From IMG/VR virus record IMGVR_UViG_3300038436_000236, positions 1 through 55,741 of that record: a stretch of 55,741 nt of DNA; one strand, given 5' to 3'. The translations under genes were made by a program, and so were the position numbers. Position 1 is the stretch's first letter, and every line of letters starts with the position of its first letter. Positions 31,583 through 38,874 of this stretch are shown one piece after another. The DNA is from a virus. Under the pieces are notes generated by a model. That model searched no databases. It was not told where the DNA came from and was given only the letters and a program-made list of their open reading frames with translations.

Positions 31583-32214
31583 TCCATATGAATTTGAGGA
31601 AAGAAGGTGCTTGGCATATCAGTTTCCCGGCTGGGGGGTTGACGTTGCCTGCTTCGTTTTTCAAGTACGCGGCTGAAGTCCTGGTAAAGGATATTCAGGG
31701 CCGGATGAATCGCGGCGTTGGCGCTGATAATCAGTTGATGGTCGATAATGCGGCGAACACGCGGAGCGCGGCGGGGTATGCTGGGCAACTCGGGAAGCTT
31801 AAAAAGGCGGGGACGTATGGAGGGAAGAGCTTCGGCGAGCGAACGGGGTGGAAGCGTAAGCGGCCTTCGGTGGCTTCCGGCTGGCTGCGCGATCATATCA
31901 AAGTTGCCTCGGTCGGCGTAAATGGCGCTGTTGTCCATGTCGAGGATGCGCCTTACCCTGATAGCGAGTATGGTGCAACAACCCTGATGGCGGCAAACTT
32001 TCTGCAGGTCGGGACCAAGGCGCATGTGATCCGGCCACGCGGGCAATGGCTGCTCAGGTTCCCCACGTCCAGGGGGGTTGCTTTTGCAAAACAGGTGAAT
32101 CATCCGGGTACTGTTCCGCGTGCCTTTTTCGGGATTTCGCCTGCCTATGAGAAGCAGATGATGAAGCGGGTCGAGCAGATCATCAGCAAGATTATCGAGG
32201 ACGGTTTTAAATGA
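31579..32214 (+). CDS. Phage virion morphogenesis-type protein
   Basis: 211 residues. Basic, with HVEDAPYPDSEYG in the middle and NHPGTVPRAFFGISPAYEKQ near the end, the pattern of virion morphogenesis/tail-completion proteins (Mu gpG type). Coupled to the MuF polyprotein by a 4-base overlap. Confidence 0.6.
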   Translation: MIHMNLRKEGAWHISFPAGGLTLPASFFKYAAEVLVKDIQGRMNRGVGADNQLMVDNAANTRSAAGYAGQLGKLKKAGTYGGKSFGERTGWKRKRPSVASGWLRDHIKVASVGVNGAVVHVEDAPYPDSEYGATTLMAANFLQVGTKAHVIRPRGQWLLRFPTSRGVAFAKQVNHPGTVPRAFFGISPAYEKQMMKRVEQIISKIIEDGFK

Positions 32215-35200
32215 GCAATTCGAATGATGGGCTGTCAAAAGATGACCTGTATAAAAAATATAATATCGTCAAGATGGAGCTGGAGATTACCGGCGCGGAG
32301 CTGAAAAACAAAATCGGGAAAACGAAAATTTCCGTTTCCGATTATGTTTCCAGGCTGAAGGCGCAGGGGATGAGTGCGAAAGACATTCAGGCCCTGCTTA
32401 TCTCCGATTTGAAGACTGGTGGCCCGCTGTTCTCTGAGCTGCGGGCCACGTTCGTTTCCCCGTTCTCTTCTTCTGCTTCGAGGATTACCGCGACGGTTGC
32501 CAATTTTGCGGCTGCGGGCGGTGATGCGGCTCAGAAAATGGTTTGGATCGCGTCGTTCAAGAACACATGCACTTCCTGCGTTCCACGGCATGGGGTTGCA
32601 AAGTCCTATGCGGAATGGGTCAAGGTTGGGCTCCCTGGGAATTTCGGCTCGTATTGCAACGGCTATTGTCAGTGCCGGCTGTTCCCGATTGAATACCCTG
32701 GCGTTGCTGACATGAAACTGCCGAATAATCGGAAGCAGTGGAAGGCATTGATGACGGGCGGGGATAAGGGGAAATTGCCGGGTGCCCTGGCCGAGGCTGA
32801 AAGGTTGCTGGCGAAGCAGCAGAAGGTTGTCGCTGTGCGAATAGCGGCGGCGGAAAAGCATGCTGCCGACCTTGAAGAAAAGGCGAAGAAGCTGAAAGAC
32901 GATATCGAGATATCGCAGCAGGCCCTGGCGGCACAAAAAACGCTCCAGGACGCGGCGAATGATCACCTGGCTACGCTCACCTTCATTGCTGACGGAAAAA
33001 CGCCTACGCCTTCCGTGCTGATCCCTGGTAACGGCAATATACTCGGCGGCGGACGGGCTACTGTTCAGAGCTGGAAGAGGTTCAGAAAAACGGTCAAGGA
33101 CGAACCTGATTTTGTCCTGCCTGCCCATCTGGAGGGGAAAAAGGAACTTGCGTCCGGCGTGATCATCAAAGAGGCGGACGGTAGAATATGGCTCGTTGAG
33201 CCTCGGGACAATTTCGGCGGTTATAAAATGACCTATCCGAAAGGTCGGCTTGAGTCTGGCCTTACCCCTGCTCAGAACGCGGTGAAAGAGGCGTATGAAG
33301 AAACGGGGCTCAAGGTCGAGCTGACTGGATTTGTCGGAGATTACGAAAAGACGGAAACTTTCACGCGGTATTATGTCGGGCGGCGGGTCGGCGGAGATCC
33401 GGCTTTCGCCCATTGGGAGAGTAACAGGGTCCGGCTGCTCACACCTGATGAAGCGCGGAAATATCTGAATGTGCCTGTTGACCGGGAAATCCTTGACGAT
33501 TTCCTTGCTGGTGGACAGCGCAAGGAGCTTGCGGATAGGCTGCGGCTGATCCCTGGGAGCCAGAAGGGGACGAACGCGGGCGGCATGTATGTCGATTCGG
33601 TGTCTGGCGAGAAGTACTATGCAAAGTTCTACGGGGACGCGAAACAGGCGCGGTCTGAGTTTGCCGCAAACGAGATAGGCAAGGCGCTTGGCGTACAGAC
33701 CCCTGAAAGTCAGTTGCTTGAAATGGTAGGGCCTGGCGGGGAGGCGCGGCTTGCTATCGTCACGAAGTGGGAAGATGGGCTTGAACGGCTGAACTTGCGG
33801 AATAATACTTTGCTGCTGGAGAACGCGGAAGAGCTTGCAAAGCATCATCTGAATGCTGCGCTGGTGGCAAATTGGGATGTTGTCGGGTTCGAGTTTGACA
33901 ACCTGCTGCGGATGCCAAACGGCAGGATTGTTGTTGTTGATTCTGGCGGCGCATTCAGGTTCCGGGCTCAGGGCGCGGGGAAGGCGTTCGGGCGCGATCC
34001 TGCGGAGTTCGACAGCCTGCTTGATTCTGCGGTCAATCGGCAATCAGGTTCCGTTTTTTCTCCTGTCGTTGAGGGCTACACGTCAAAGCAGCCGGAAAAG
34101 CTCATCGTCTGGCTGCGTGGACTTGATGATGCTGCTATAAGGGACGTATTCGACCGGTCCGGGGTCCGCGACTGGGAGTCGATGGCGGAAATTACTGCTG
34201 CCCGGCGCGACGCTCTGATCAAAAGACTTGAGCGGTATATCGAGCGGCCCAAAGAGACGGATGCACGGGTTATCGTCAGCATCAAGGAGGCTGTTGAAAA
34301 AATCAAGGCGTCGCGGCTCAACGGGTATGCTATCCCCCTTGATGAGGATGATATCGAGGATGTGTATGTTCTCTTTTGGGAGGAGATCGGAGCGGACGGA
34401 AATAAGAAGCTGCGGGCTCGGATGAAATTGACGCCGCGCGGCGGTGAAAAGGTCGATGCTATCTTGCTTGATGAGCTTGGCGCACCGGCTGTGACTTCGG
34501 CGAGGAGGTTTTCGAAAACCGGGCCTCAGCCTTTGAGCGATGATTTCTACTATGACAAGGTCATGGCCGGGGTAAAGAATATTGCTTACCATGTAAAAGA
34601 CGGCGTCTATAACCTTGAGAAAATTGCACTCATGAAGGCGCAGGAGGTGCCGCTTAAAAAATTGATGGCAAGCGGCTCAGTGCAGCAGAAGCAAATGGCG
34701 ATGAAATATTTGTACGCGATAGATGACGCGGAAAAGGCCATGGCTGCGAAAGGGATGCCGGGGAAGCTAGAGCAGTTCCTGTATGAGGCCCCCAAGGGCA
34801 ACGTTGAATCGGTTGCGGAGAAAGTGCGCGGGGCGGCTCGGCCAAAGGTTGAACCGTTTCGGGCTGAGGGTAAAGCTGTTGATAATGGCAAGGCTGCGGT
34901 CCATGGGGACAACACCCCTTCCTACCTGTCTGATCAGCGGCTATACTCTTTCGATTTGTCCGGGGACGTGACGGCCCGCTATGTCCCGTGGGGCTACGGA
35001 GCGAACAAGTATGCCTTGCGCGGGCAGATGGATTTGTTCATTGATGGGGGCGCGACTGAAAAAAATATTCAGGACGCAATTGATGCAATCGCTGATCTTG
35101 GCATCAAGAATAAGATGGCTGATCCTGACTATATCGAGCTGGTCTATCTGCATAAGCACGCTTATCTACGCGGTGACGATCTGAAGGCGGAATACCTGGT

Positions 35201-35906
35201 GATCTGGAATAATACATCCCTGCAGACGAAAGAGAAGGTCGAGAAGATCAAGGACTATTTCGAGGCTGACGGGTTAAAAGTTCGGGGGAATCCTGCTTAT
35301 ATGCCGATGGGGGAGTATAATCATTTTGGCCAGGGGCGTATTGTGTGGCGTCGGTTCGATATCTCTCGGGAAAAAATCAAGGAAGAAATGCCGGATTTCC
35401 GTATTTATCATTCTCTGACTGGTGGCGCGTCTGTGGATAAATTGATTGATAATGTCTTGAATTCTGGTGGCGAGTTTTCCGCGACGAATGAGCGGCTCAG
35501 GCGCGGGATTAACGCTTTAGGTACAAGCTCACAAGAGGCGGATATGAGCACGGGCGGTGCTGGGTATTTTTTCACGCGTATAACAAAAAGCGCAGCCAGA
35601 AAAGGGGCGATTGAATGGGATGTGTCAGAACTTTCCCGAATTGACTCTGTCAGTTACGAAGGAGACTTTTACGGTGAGGTTAAAGACAATTCAGTAATCC
35701 GCCGAAGAAAAATAAATATATCTGGGTGGAAAGCGAATGCTGCATTCGGTTCTAACGAGACAATTTTCAAACATGGTTTGGATATCTGGCACGTTACCGC
35801 GATTAATACAAGCAGCCTTGTTGAGCGGTTGAAGGTTCTTGATGTGTTCAGGAAGCATAAGATTTCCGAAATAAACGGGAAAAAAATTGAGGATATAGTC
35901 AGATGA
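32211..35906 (+). CDS. Giant MuF/SPP1 gp7-like head polyprotein with NUDIX and HipA-like kinase regions
   Basis: 1231 residues. ~80-160: MuF/gp7 head-morphogenesis domain with the Cys motif CTSCVPRHG...CNGYCQC. ~195-260: coiled coil. ~313-430: NUDIX hydrolase-like region with box KGRLESG...KEAYEETGL (Lys replaces the usual Arg). ~447-620: HipA/PI-kinase-like fold with Lys471 in YYAKF, Glu483, NWDVVGFEFDNLL and VVVDSGG as DFG-like motif. ~700-1060: unassigned. ~1063-1231: C-terminal domain starting RIYHSLTGG with GGAGYFFTRI and SNETIFKHG, possibly an effector domain. MuF proteins are known carriers of polymorphic toxins; a small overlapping gene follows, as an immunity gene would. Toxin activity is inference. 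Confidence 0.75.
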   Translation: MSNSNDGLSKDDLYKKYNIVKMELEITGAELKNKIGKTKISVSDYVSRLKAQGMSAKDIQALLISDLKTGGPLFSELRATFVSPFSSSASRITATVANFAAAGGDAAQKMVWIASFKNTCTSCVPRHGVAKSYAEWVKVGLPGNFGSYCNGYCQCRLFPIEYPGVADMKLPNNRKQWKALMTGGDKGKLPGALAEAERLLAKQQKVVAVRIAAAEKHAADLEEKAKKLKDDIEISQQALAAQKTLQDAANDHLATLTFIADGKTPTPSVLIPGNGNILGGGRATVQSWKRFRKTVKDEPDFVLPAHLEGKKELASGVIIKEADGRIWLVEPRDNFGGYKMTYPKGRLESGLTPAQNAVKEAYEETGLKVELTGFVGDYEKTETFTRYYVGRRVGGDPAFAHWESNRVRLLTPDEARKYLNVPVDREILDDFLAGGQRKELADRLRLIPGSQKGTNAGGMYVDSVSGEKYYAKFYGDAKQARSEFAANEIGKALGVQTPESQLLEMVGPGGEARLAIVTKWEDGLERLNLRNNTLLLENAEELAKHHLNAALVANWDVVGFEFDNLLRMPNGRIVVVDSGGAFRFRAQGAGKAFGRDPAEFDSLLDSAVNRQSGSVFSPVVEGYTSKQPEKLIVWLRGLDDAAIRDVFDRSGVRDWESMAEITAARRDALIKRLERYIERPKETDARVIVSIKEAVEKIKASRLNGYAIPLDEDDIEDVYVLFWEEIGADGNKKLRARMKLTPRGGEKVDAILLDELGAPAVTSARRFSKTGPQPLSDDFYYDKVMAGVKNIAYHVKDGVYNLEKIALMKAQEVPLKKLMASGSVQQKQMAMKYLYAIDDAEKAMAAKGMPGKLEQFLYEAPKGNVESVAEKVRGAARPKVEPFRAEGKAVDNGKAAVHGDNTPSYLSDQRLYSFDLSGDVTARYVPWGYGANKYALRGQMDLFIDGGATEKNIQDAIDAIADLGIKNKMADPDYIELVYLHKHAYLRGDDLKAEYLVIWNNTSLQTKEKVEKIKDYFEADGLKVRGNPAYMPMGEYNHFGQGRIVWRRFDISREKIKEEMPDFRIYHSLTGGASVDKLIDNVLNSGGEFSATNERLRRGINALGTSSQEADMSTGGAGYFFTRITKSAARKGAIEWDVSELSRIDSVSYEGDFYGEVKDNSVIRRRKINISGWKANAAFGSNETIFKHGLDIWHVTAINTSSLVERLKVLDVFRKHKISEINGKKIEDIVR

Positions 35907-36247
35907 TATCTGCTGAACTGAAAAATAAAATTGGCGCTCTGGTTGACAGCGGAAGTGTTTTTACGTTCCACGAAATGGATATCGCGCCGGTGGTCGGGCT
36001 CATTGATTTTGGCGATGATACAATTTATTGGTGCGACTGGTTCCCAGAAGATCAGCACCATTTCCATGTTTTGGTTGTCTATGGGGTGAGGATGATCAAC
36101 AAATGGAATTTTGAGTTGCTCACTGACAAGGGGAGGGTTTCGTTGAACGCGCTTGAACCGTATGAGGAGCGGTACAAATTGAATTGGCAACGGTGGGTTG
36201 ATTGTAGGGGCGGCTATAAAGAAGATTTGCGACGGATAACCGAATAA
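35903..36247 (+). CDS. Small acidic protein, candidate immunity partner of the MuF polyprotein
   Basis: 114 residues, overlapping the polyprotein stop by 4 bases. Contains FTFHEMDIAPVVGLIDFGDD and IYWCDWFPEDQHHFHVLVVY, an SMI1-like mixture of acidic and aromatic residues, but I do not recognise the family. Its position directly behind the polyprotein C-terminal domain is the classic place for an immunity gene. Confidence 0.5.
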   Translation: MISAELKNKIGALVDSGSVFTFHEMDIAPVVGLIDFGDDTIYWCDWFPEDQHHFHVLVVYGVRMINKWNFELLTDKGRVSLNALEPYEERYKLNWQRWVDCRGGYKEDLRRITE

Positions 36248-36254
36248 GGCTTGC

Positions 36255-36479
36255 TCACTCTGCCTTTTCGCCGCAGATCGCCCAGGCTATACATGCTGCC
36301 CATGCAACAAATGTCCAGCCTAATGCGATGCTCACTATCGACAGGCTTTTTATTTTTTTAACCTTCCTGGCGCGGGCTATGAATACCGGGATGAGGTATA
36401 TTAAAAGGGCGAATGCTGCTGGTATTCCCATGTGCCATAGGTTGTTTATTGCGCTCAGGAACTTCTCTAATAAAAACAT
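36255..36479 (-). CDS. imm: Superinfection immunity protein (Imm-like membrane protein)
   Basis: 74 residues with two membrane helices (~18-35 and ~48-69). ALLIYLIPVFIARARKVKKI followed by IVSIALGWTFVAWAACIAWA is the Imm/superinfection-immunity pattern, in which the protein blocks DNA entry of related phages. Encoded against the structural genes, with AAGGAAG before its ATG, and so can be expressed in the lysogen on its own. A moron by position. Confidence 0.85.
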   Translation of the reverse strand: MFLLEKFLSAINNLWHMGIPAAFALLIYLIPVFIARARKVKKIKSLSIVSIALGWTFVAWAACIAWAICGEKAE

Positions 36480-36515
36480 ATTTTTTCTTCCTTGTGCGTT
36501 TTGGTGATTAAGGCA

Positions 36516-36532
36516 TTATTATTTCATAATAA
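36516..36532. promoter_or_regulatory. AT-rich palindrome between divergent imm and downstream gene
   Basis: TTATTAT-TTC-ATAATAA, perfect 7-base arms. Lies in the 95-base divergent intergenic region; on the minus strand TTGATA with TATTAT/TTATGA at 15-17 bases could be the imm promoter. Half-sites resemble those at the HTH regulator operator but with 3-base spacing. Confidence 0.45.
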
Positions 36533-36574
36533 CCCGTTTAACATGATATCAAACTTAATGGAATAGGTGATTTT

Positions 36575-36793
36575 ATGAGCAGAAGTATGGCTATACAAAA
36601 TAACGCTTCAACGGACGAAGCGGGAACAGATATTGCTACTCAGGGGCTTCATGCTGCGGCTGGGATAATTTCAATGACTGAGCGGTTCCTTGACGGTTTC
36701 TCCTCAACGCAGCTTGCTCGTGACGACATCGAGATTGTACAGCAGAGCTGTGTCGGAACTCGGATGTTGATTGATGAGGTTCTCAACAGGTAA
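36575..36793 (+). CDS. Small hypothetical protein, paralogue of the gene at 37155
   Basis: 72 residues. The C-terminal third (DDIEIVQQSCVGTRMLIDEV) matches the end of the protein at 37155 (EKEIIQQACGAISSLIDVAL). Transcribed away from imm and followed by a terminator, so it is a single-gene unit. Function unknown. Confidence 0.6.
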   Translation: MSRSMAIQNNASTDEAGTDIATQGLHAAAGIISMTERFLDGFSSTQLARDDIEIVQQSCVGTRMLIDEVLNR

Positions 36794-36819
36794 AAGCATC
36801 AAGTCGGAATTGCCTTTGT

Positions 36820-36856
36820 AAGCCGCTGCCACTGGAAAATGGTAAGCGGCTTTTTT
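36820..36856 (+). terminator. Rho-independent terminator
   Basis: Stem AGCCGCT/AGCGGCT with inner TGCCA/TGGTA pairing, then TTTTTT. Confidence 0.88.
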
Positions 36857-36894
36857 GTTTTTCCCCTTGATTTTGTGCAGGTATCTTTGTAATT

Positions 36895-36989
36895 TGTGGC
36901 TGTCACGGCAAAATCCGTGATCTGGTTTGCAAGCCAGGATTCGAGGTGGGCATGCCGCCGCTTATAACAAGCATCAGGCGGCTTTTTTT
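36895..36989 (+). ncRNA. C4-like antisense RNA
   Basis: A gene-free stretch with hairpin TCACGG/CCGTGA, palindrome CTGGTTTGCAAGCCAG, and a long stem (GTGGGCAT/ATGCCCAC enclosing GCCGCC/GGCGGC) that ends in seven T. The segment TTGCAAGCCAGGATTCGAG is antisense, 17 of 19 positions, to CTCGAATCCGGTCTTGCAA ~115 bases downstream. This layout matches the C4 RNA of P1/P7/N15-type phages, which controls an antirepressor-linked gene. Exact 5' end is estimated; the family call is from memory of the C4 sequence and structure. Confidence 0.65.
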
Positions 36990-37058
36990 ATGCCCACGGC
37001 TAGGCTCTCGCATTTCTTTTTGGGCGGGCCTGGCGGGGAGCTTTCGGGCTCGCCGGTT

Positions 37059-37077
37059 CTCGAATCCGGTCTTGCAA
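37059..37077 (+). promoter_or_regulatory. Target site of the C4-like RNA
   Basis: CTCGAATCCGGTCTTGCAA, complementary to the C4-like RNA. Its first seven bases can also pair in cis with ATTCGAG at 37138-37144, which is the ribosome-binding region (GAGGTG) of the gene at 37155. RNA binding and cis pairing exclude each other, so this could be a translation switch. Confidence 0.55.
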
Positions 37078-37154
37078 CCTGCCAGGTTCCGTCCTTTTCG
37101 TTTGCAAGCGTTGGGGACTGAATTTCCAGCATTCTCTATTCGAGGTGTAGTGTC

Positions 37155-37379
37155 ATGCAATCCAAAAACGTCATAGACTTGAATAATCGTAGTAACCTTG
37201 GGGCGCGCCCTGCAACAAGCGGTCTTCCTTGTGAGAATATGTTACGGCAGGCGTCTGGAGTTGCAAAGTTGGTCGATATGTATCTTGACAACGGGGTCAA
37301 TACTGTTGCCGAAAAAGAGATCATTCAGCAGGCGTGCGGTGCAATTTCAAGCCTGATCGATGTGGCGTTGCATAATTAA
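37155..37379 (+). CDS. Small protein controlled by the C4-like RNA (paralogue of 36575)
   Basis: 74 residues; GAGGTG 8 bases before the ATG. N-terminal part is polar, C-terminal EKEIIQQACGAISSLIDVAL is helical and shared with the 36575 protein. In P1-type immunity regions the gene after C4 is icd/ant; this protein does not resemble Icd, Ant or KilA-N proteins. Followed by a terminator, so only this gene is in the unit. Confidence 0.6.
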   Translation: MQSKNVIDLNNRSNLGARPATSGLPCENMLRQASGVAKLVDMYLDNGVNTVAEKEIIQQACGAISSLIDVALHN

Positions 37380-37440
37380 TTTATAAAAAATCCTGCTTAT
37401 TTTCCCAAAAAATATACTCCTAAAAATAAAAAAGTCATTG

Positions 37441-37474
37441 AGCCCCTGTCTTTTCGGAGATAGGGGCTTTTTTG
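37441..37474 (+). terminator. Rho-independent terminator
   Basis: Stem AGCCCCTGTC/GATAGGGGCT (one G-T pair) with an 8-base loop, then six T. Confidence 0.9.
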
Positions 37475-37606
37475 TTGTTTTTTGTTAAACATCTGTGAAC
37501 ATTCGGAAACATTCGAATGTCATTCGCCGCATCATATGTGCCGTGTAACTGGTTATTAAATCATCTTTTTTAGGAGATATAGCTTTTCGTCAGATCTTGC
37601 GCTTTA

Positions 37607-37889
37607 TGCGACCGCATATGCGACCGCATTGCGACCGGAATGCGGATTTTATGCGTTGAAAATGCGCTTGAATTTTGGCCAAAAAACACCCGAAAAAGTG
37701 AAGGGTAATATTGTTTGCTAGGCGGATAATTTCCGATTTTGAAGGGTAATATTGATTGATAGGTTTGACGAAATTCAAGGAAAAATATTCGTAATGTGTT
37801 GATATTAAAAGATAAAACCATCATGCGGTCGCAATGCGGTCGCAATGCGGTCGCATTACGGGCGGATATGCGGAGTTAAAGCGACCGGA
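37607..37889. repeat. Iteron-rich non-coding island
   Basis: Three copies of TGCGACCGCA (third ends GGA) at 37607, 37619 and 37630, and three of the reverse complement TGCGGTCGCA at 37824, 37835 and 37846, plus a half-degenerate AGCGACCGGA at 37880. Spacing is 11-12 bases, one helical turn, so one protein face would contact each copy. Between the clusters lies an AT-rich segment with two TGAAGGGTAATATTG repeats 41 bases apart. The whole ~600-base gap between 37475 and 38080 has no convincing gene. Could be an origin, a parS-like site, a packaging site or an enhancer. Confidence 0.8.
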
Positions 37890-37995
37890 ATGCCCCTTTC
37901 CTTTCCTTTCCCTTATAAAAAATAATAGCCTCGTTTATTTTTTTTCTCTGGATTTTTCCTAACACATTTCCTGCTGAGAGAAGTTGAAAAAAACC

Positions 37996-38037
37996 TTGAC
38001 GACATAAAAAAGAAAATCTATTATCCATGGTGAATAG
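37996..38037 (+). promoter_or_regulatory. Promoter with CATG-centred operator before the scaffold/capsid genes
   Basis: TTGACG, 17 bases, TATTAT; the -10 is the left arm of CTATTATCCATGGTGAATAG. Likely promoter of the head-tail block. Confidence 0.78.
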
Positions 38038-38080
38038 ATTTTTATCTTAACCGGCGAGAGCCTCATGGAGAAAAAGCGAG

Positions 38081-38854
38081 ATGCCTTTCAAAGCAAAAGT
38101 TGATGAAAACGGGTTTGTGGTGGTCAAAGACGGCAATGCGGTGTTGCTCAACGACGCAGGGGAAGAGGTCATGTTCACGGCACCTGAGAAGGTCAGCGAG
38201 CTTAACCGGGAATCTGCGAGCCGCAGGCATGAAATCAAAGAGCTGAAAGAAAAGCTCTCGCCGTTTGATGGCCTGGATGCTGCCGAAATCAAGGAGCTGA
38301 AGGCGTTCAAGGAGAATAACAAGGACGCAAAAACTCAAATCGAGCAGATCAAGGCTCAGATCGCCAAAACCTACGAGGAACAGATCGCCGGGAAAGATTC
38401 CGTCCTTTCGGAAAAAGATAAGCTGATCCGCAAGTTGTCTGTCTCAAATCAGTTTGTCGGGTCAAAGTTTTTGACGGAGAACACCGTTTTGCCGGCTGAA
38501 ATCGCTGAAGCGTATTTTGGCCAGTATTTCGAGGTGCGGGACGGCGGGTCTGTGGTCGCAAAGTTCGGAGGCAATGATATTTATTCCAAGACCAAGCCGG
38601 GGGAGCTGGCTTCGTTCGAGGAAGCGATTAAGCACATTGTCGAAAATTCCGCGTTCAAGGACGCGATCATGCGTGATCCTGGCCAAAGCGGAACGGGAGC
38701 GCTGGGTGGACAGAGAAAGCCCGCGACGGGCGGCGGGGTGAACCCGTGGATGAAGGAAACAAGAAACCTCACTATGCAAAGTAAAATTGCCTCGGAAAAC
38801 CCGCAACTCGCCAGCAACATGAAGGCGGCGGCGGGAATTCAGACCGGGGCGTAA
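38081..38854 (+). CDS. Scaffold-like protein
   Basis: 257 residues. Long coiled coil ~45-125 (EIKELKEKLSPFDGLDAAEI, KTQIEQIKAQIAKTYEEQIA), helical C terminus with GGQRKPATGGG. Placed directly before the capsid gene, with the length and composition of internal scaffolds that shape the prohead. ATG has GGAG 10 bases upstream. Confidence 0.7.
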   Translation: MPFKAKVDENGFVVVKDGNAVLLNDAGEEVMFTAPEKVSELNRESASRRHEIKELKEKLSPFDGLDAAEIKELKAFKENNKDAKTQIEQIKAQIAKTYEEQIAGKDSVLSEKDKLIRKLSVSNQFVGSKFLTENTVLPAEIAEAYFGQYFEVRDGGSVVAKFGGNDIYSKTKPGELASFEEAIKHIVENSAFKDAIMRDPGQSGTGALGGQRKPATGGGVNPWMKETRNLTMQSKIASENPQLASNMKAAAGIQTGA

Positions 38855-38874
38855 AATAAAAAGGACGGTAAAAA

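Noticed and set aside
32235-34043. 602-residue minus-strand frame
   Set aside because: Antisense shadow of the MuF polyprotein; composition rich in Arg, Pro and His without any recognisable motif.
36946-37176. Frames of 64-76 residues over the C4-like RNA and its target (for example MGMPPLITSIRRLFLCPRLG)
   Set aside because: They run through the RNA hairpins and the internal terminator and have no ribosome-binding site. Similar peptides are probably annotated elsewhere for the same reason.
37570-37845. 91-residue minus-strand frame in the iteron island
   Set aside because: It is built from the repeats themselves (RSHMRSH) and has no ribosome-binding site.
37607-37889. CRISPR array
   Set aside because: Repeats are only 10 bases long, spaced one helical turn apart and in two orientations; there are no spacers and no cas genes.
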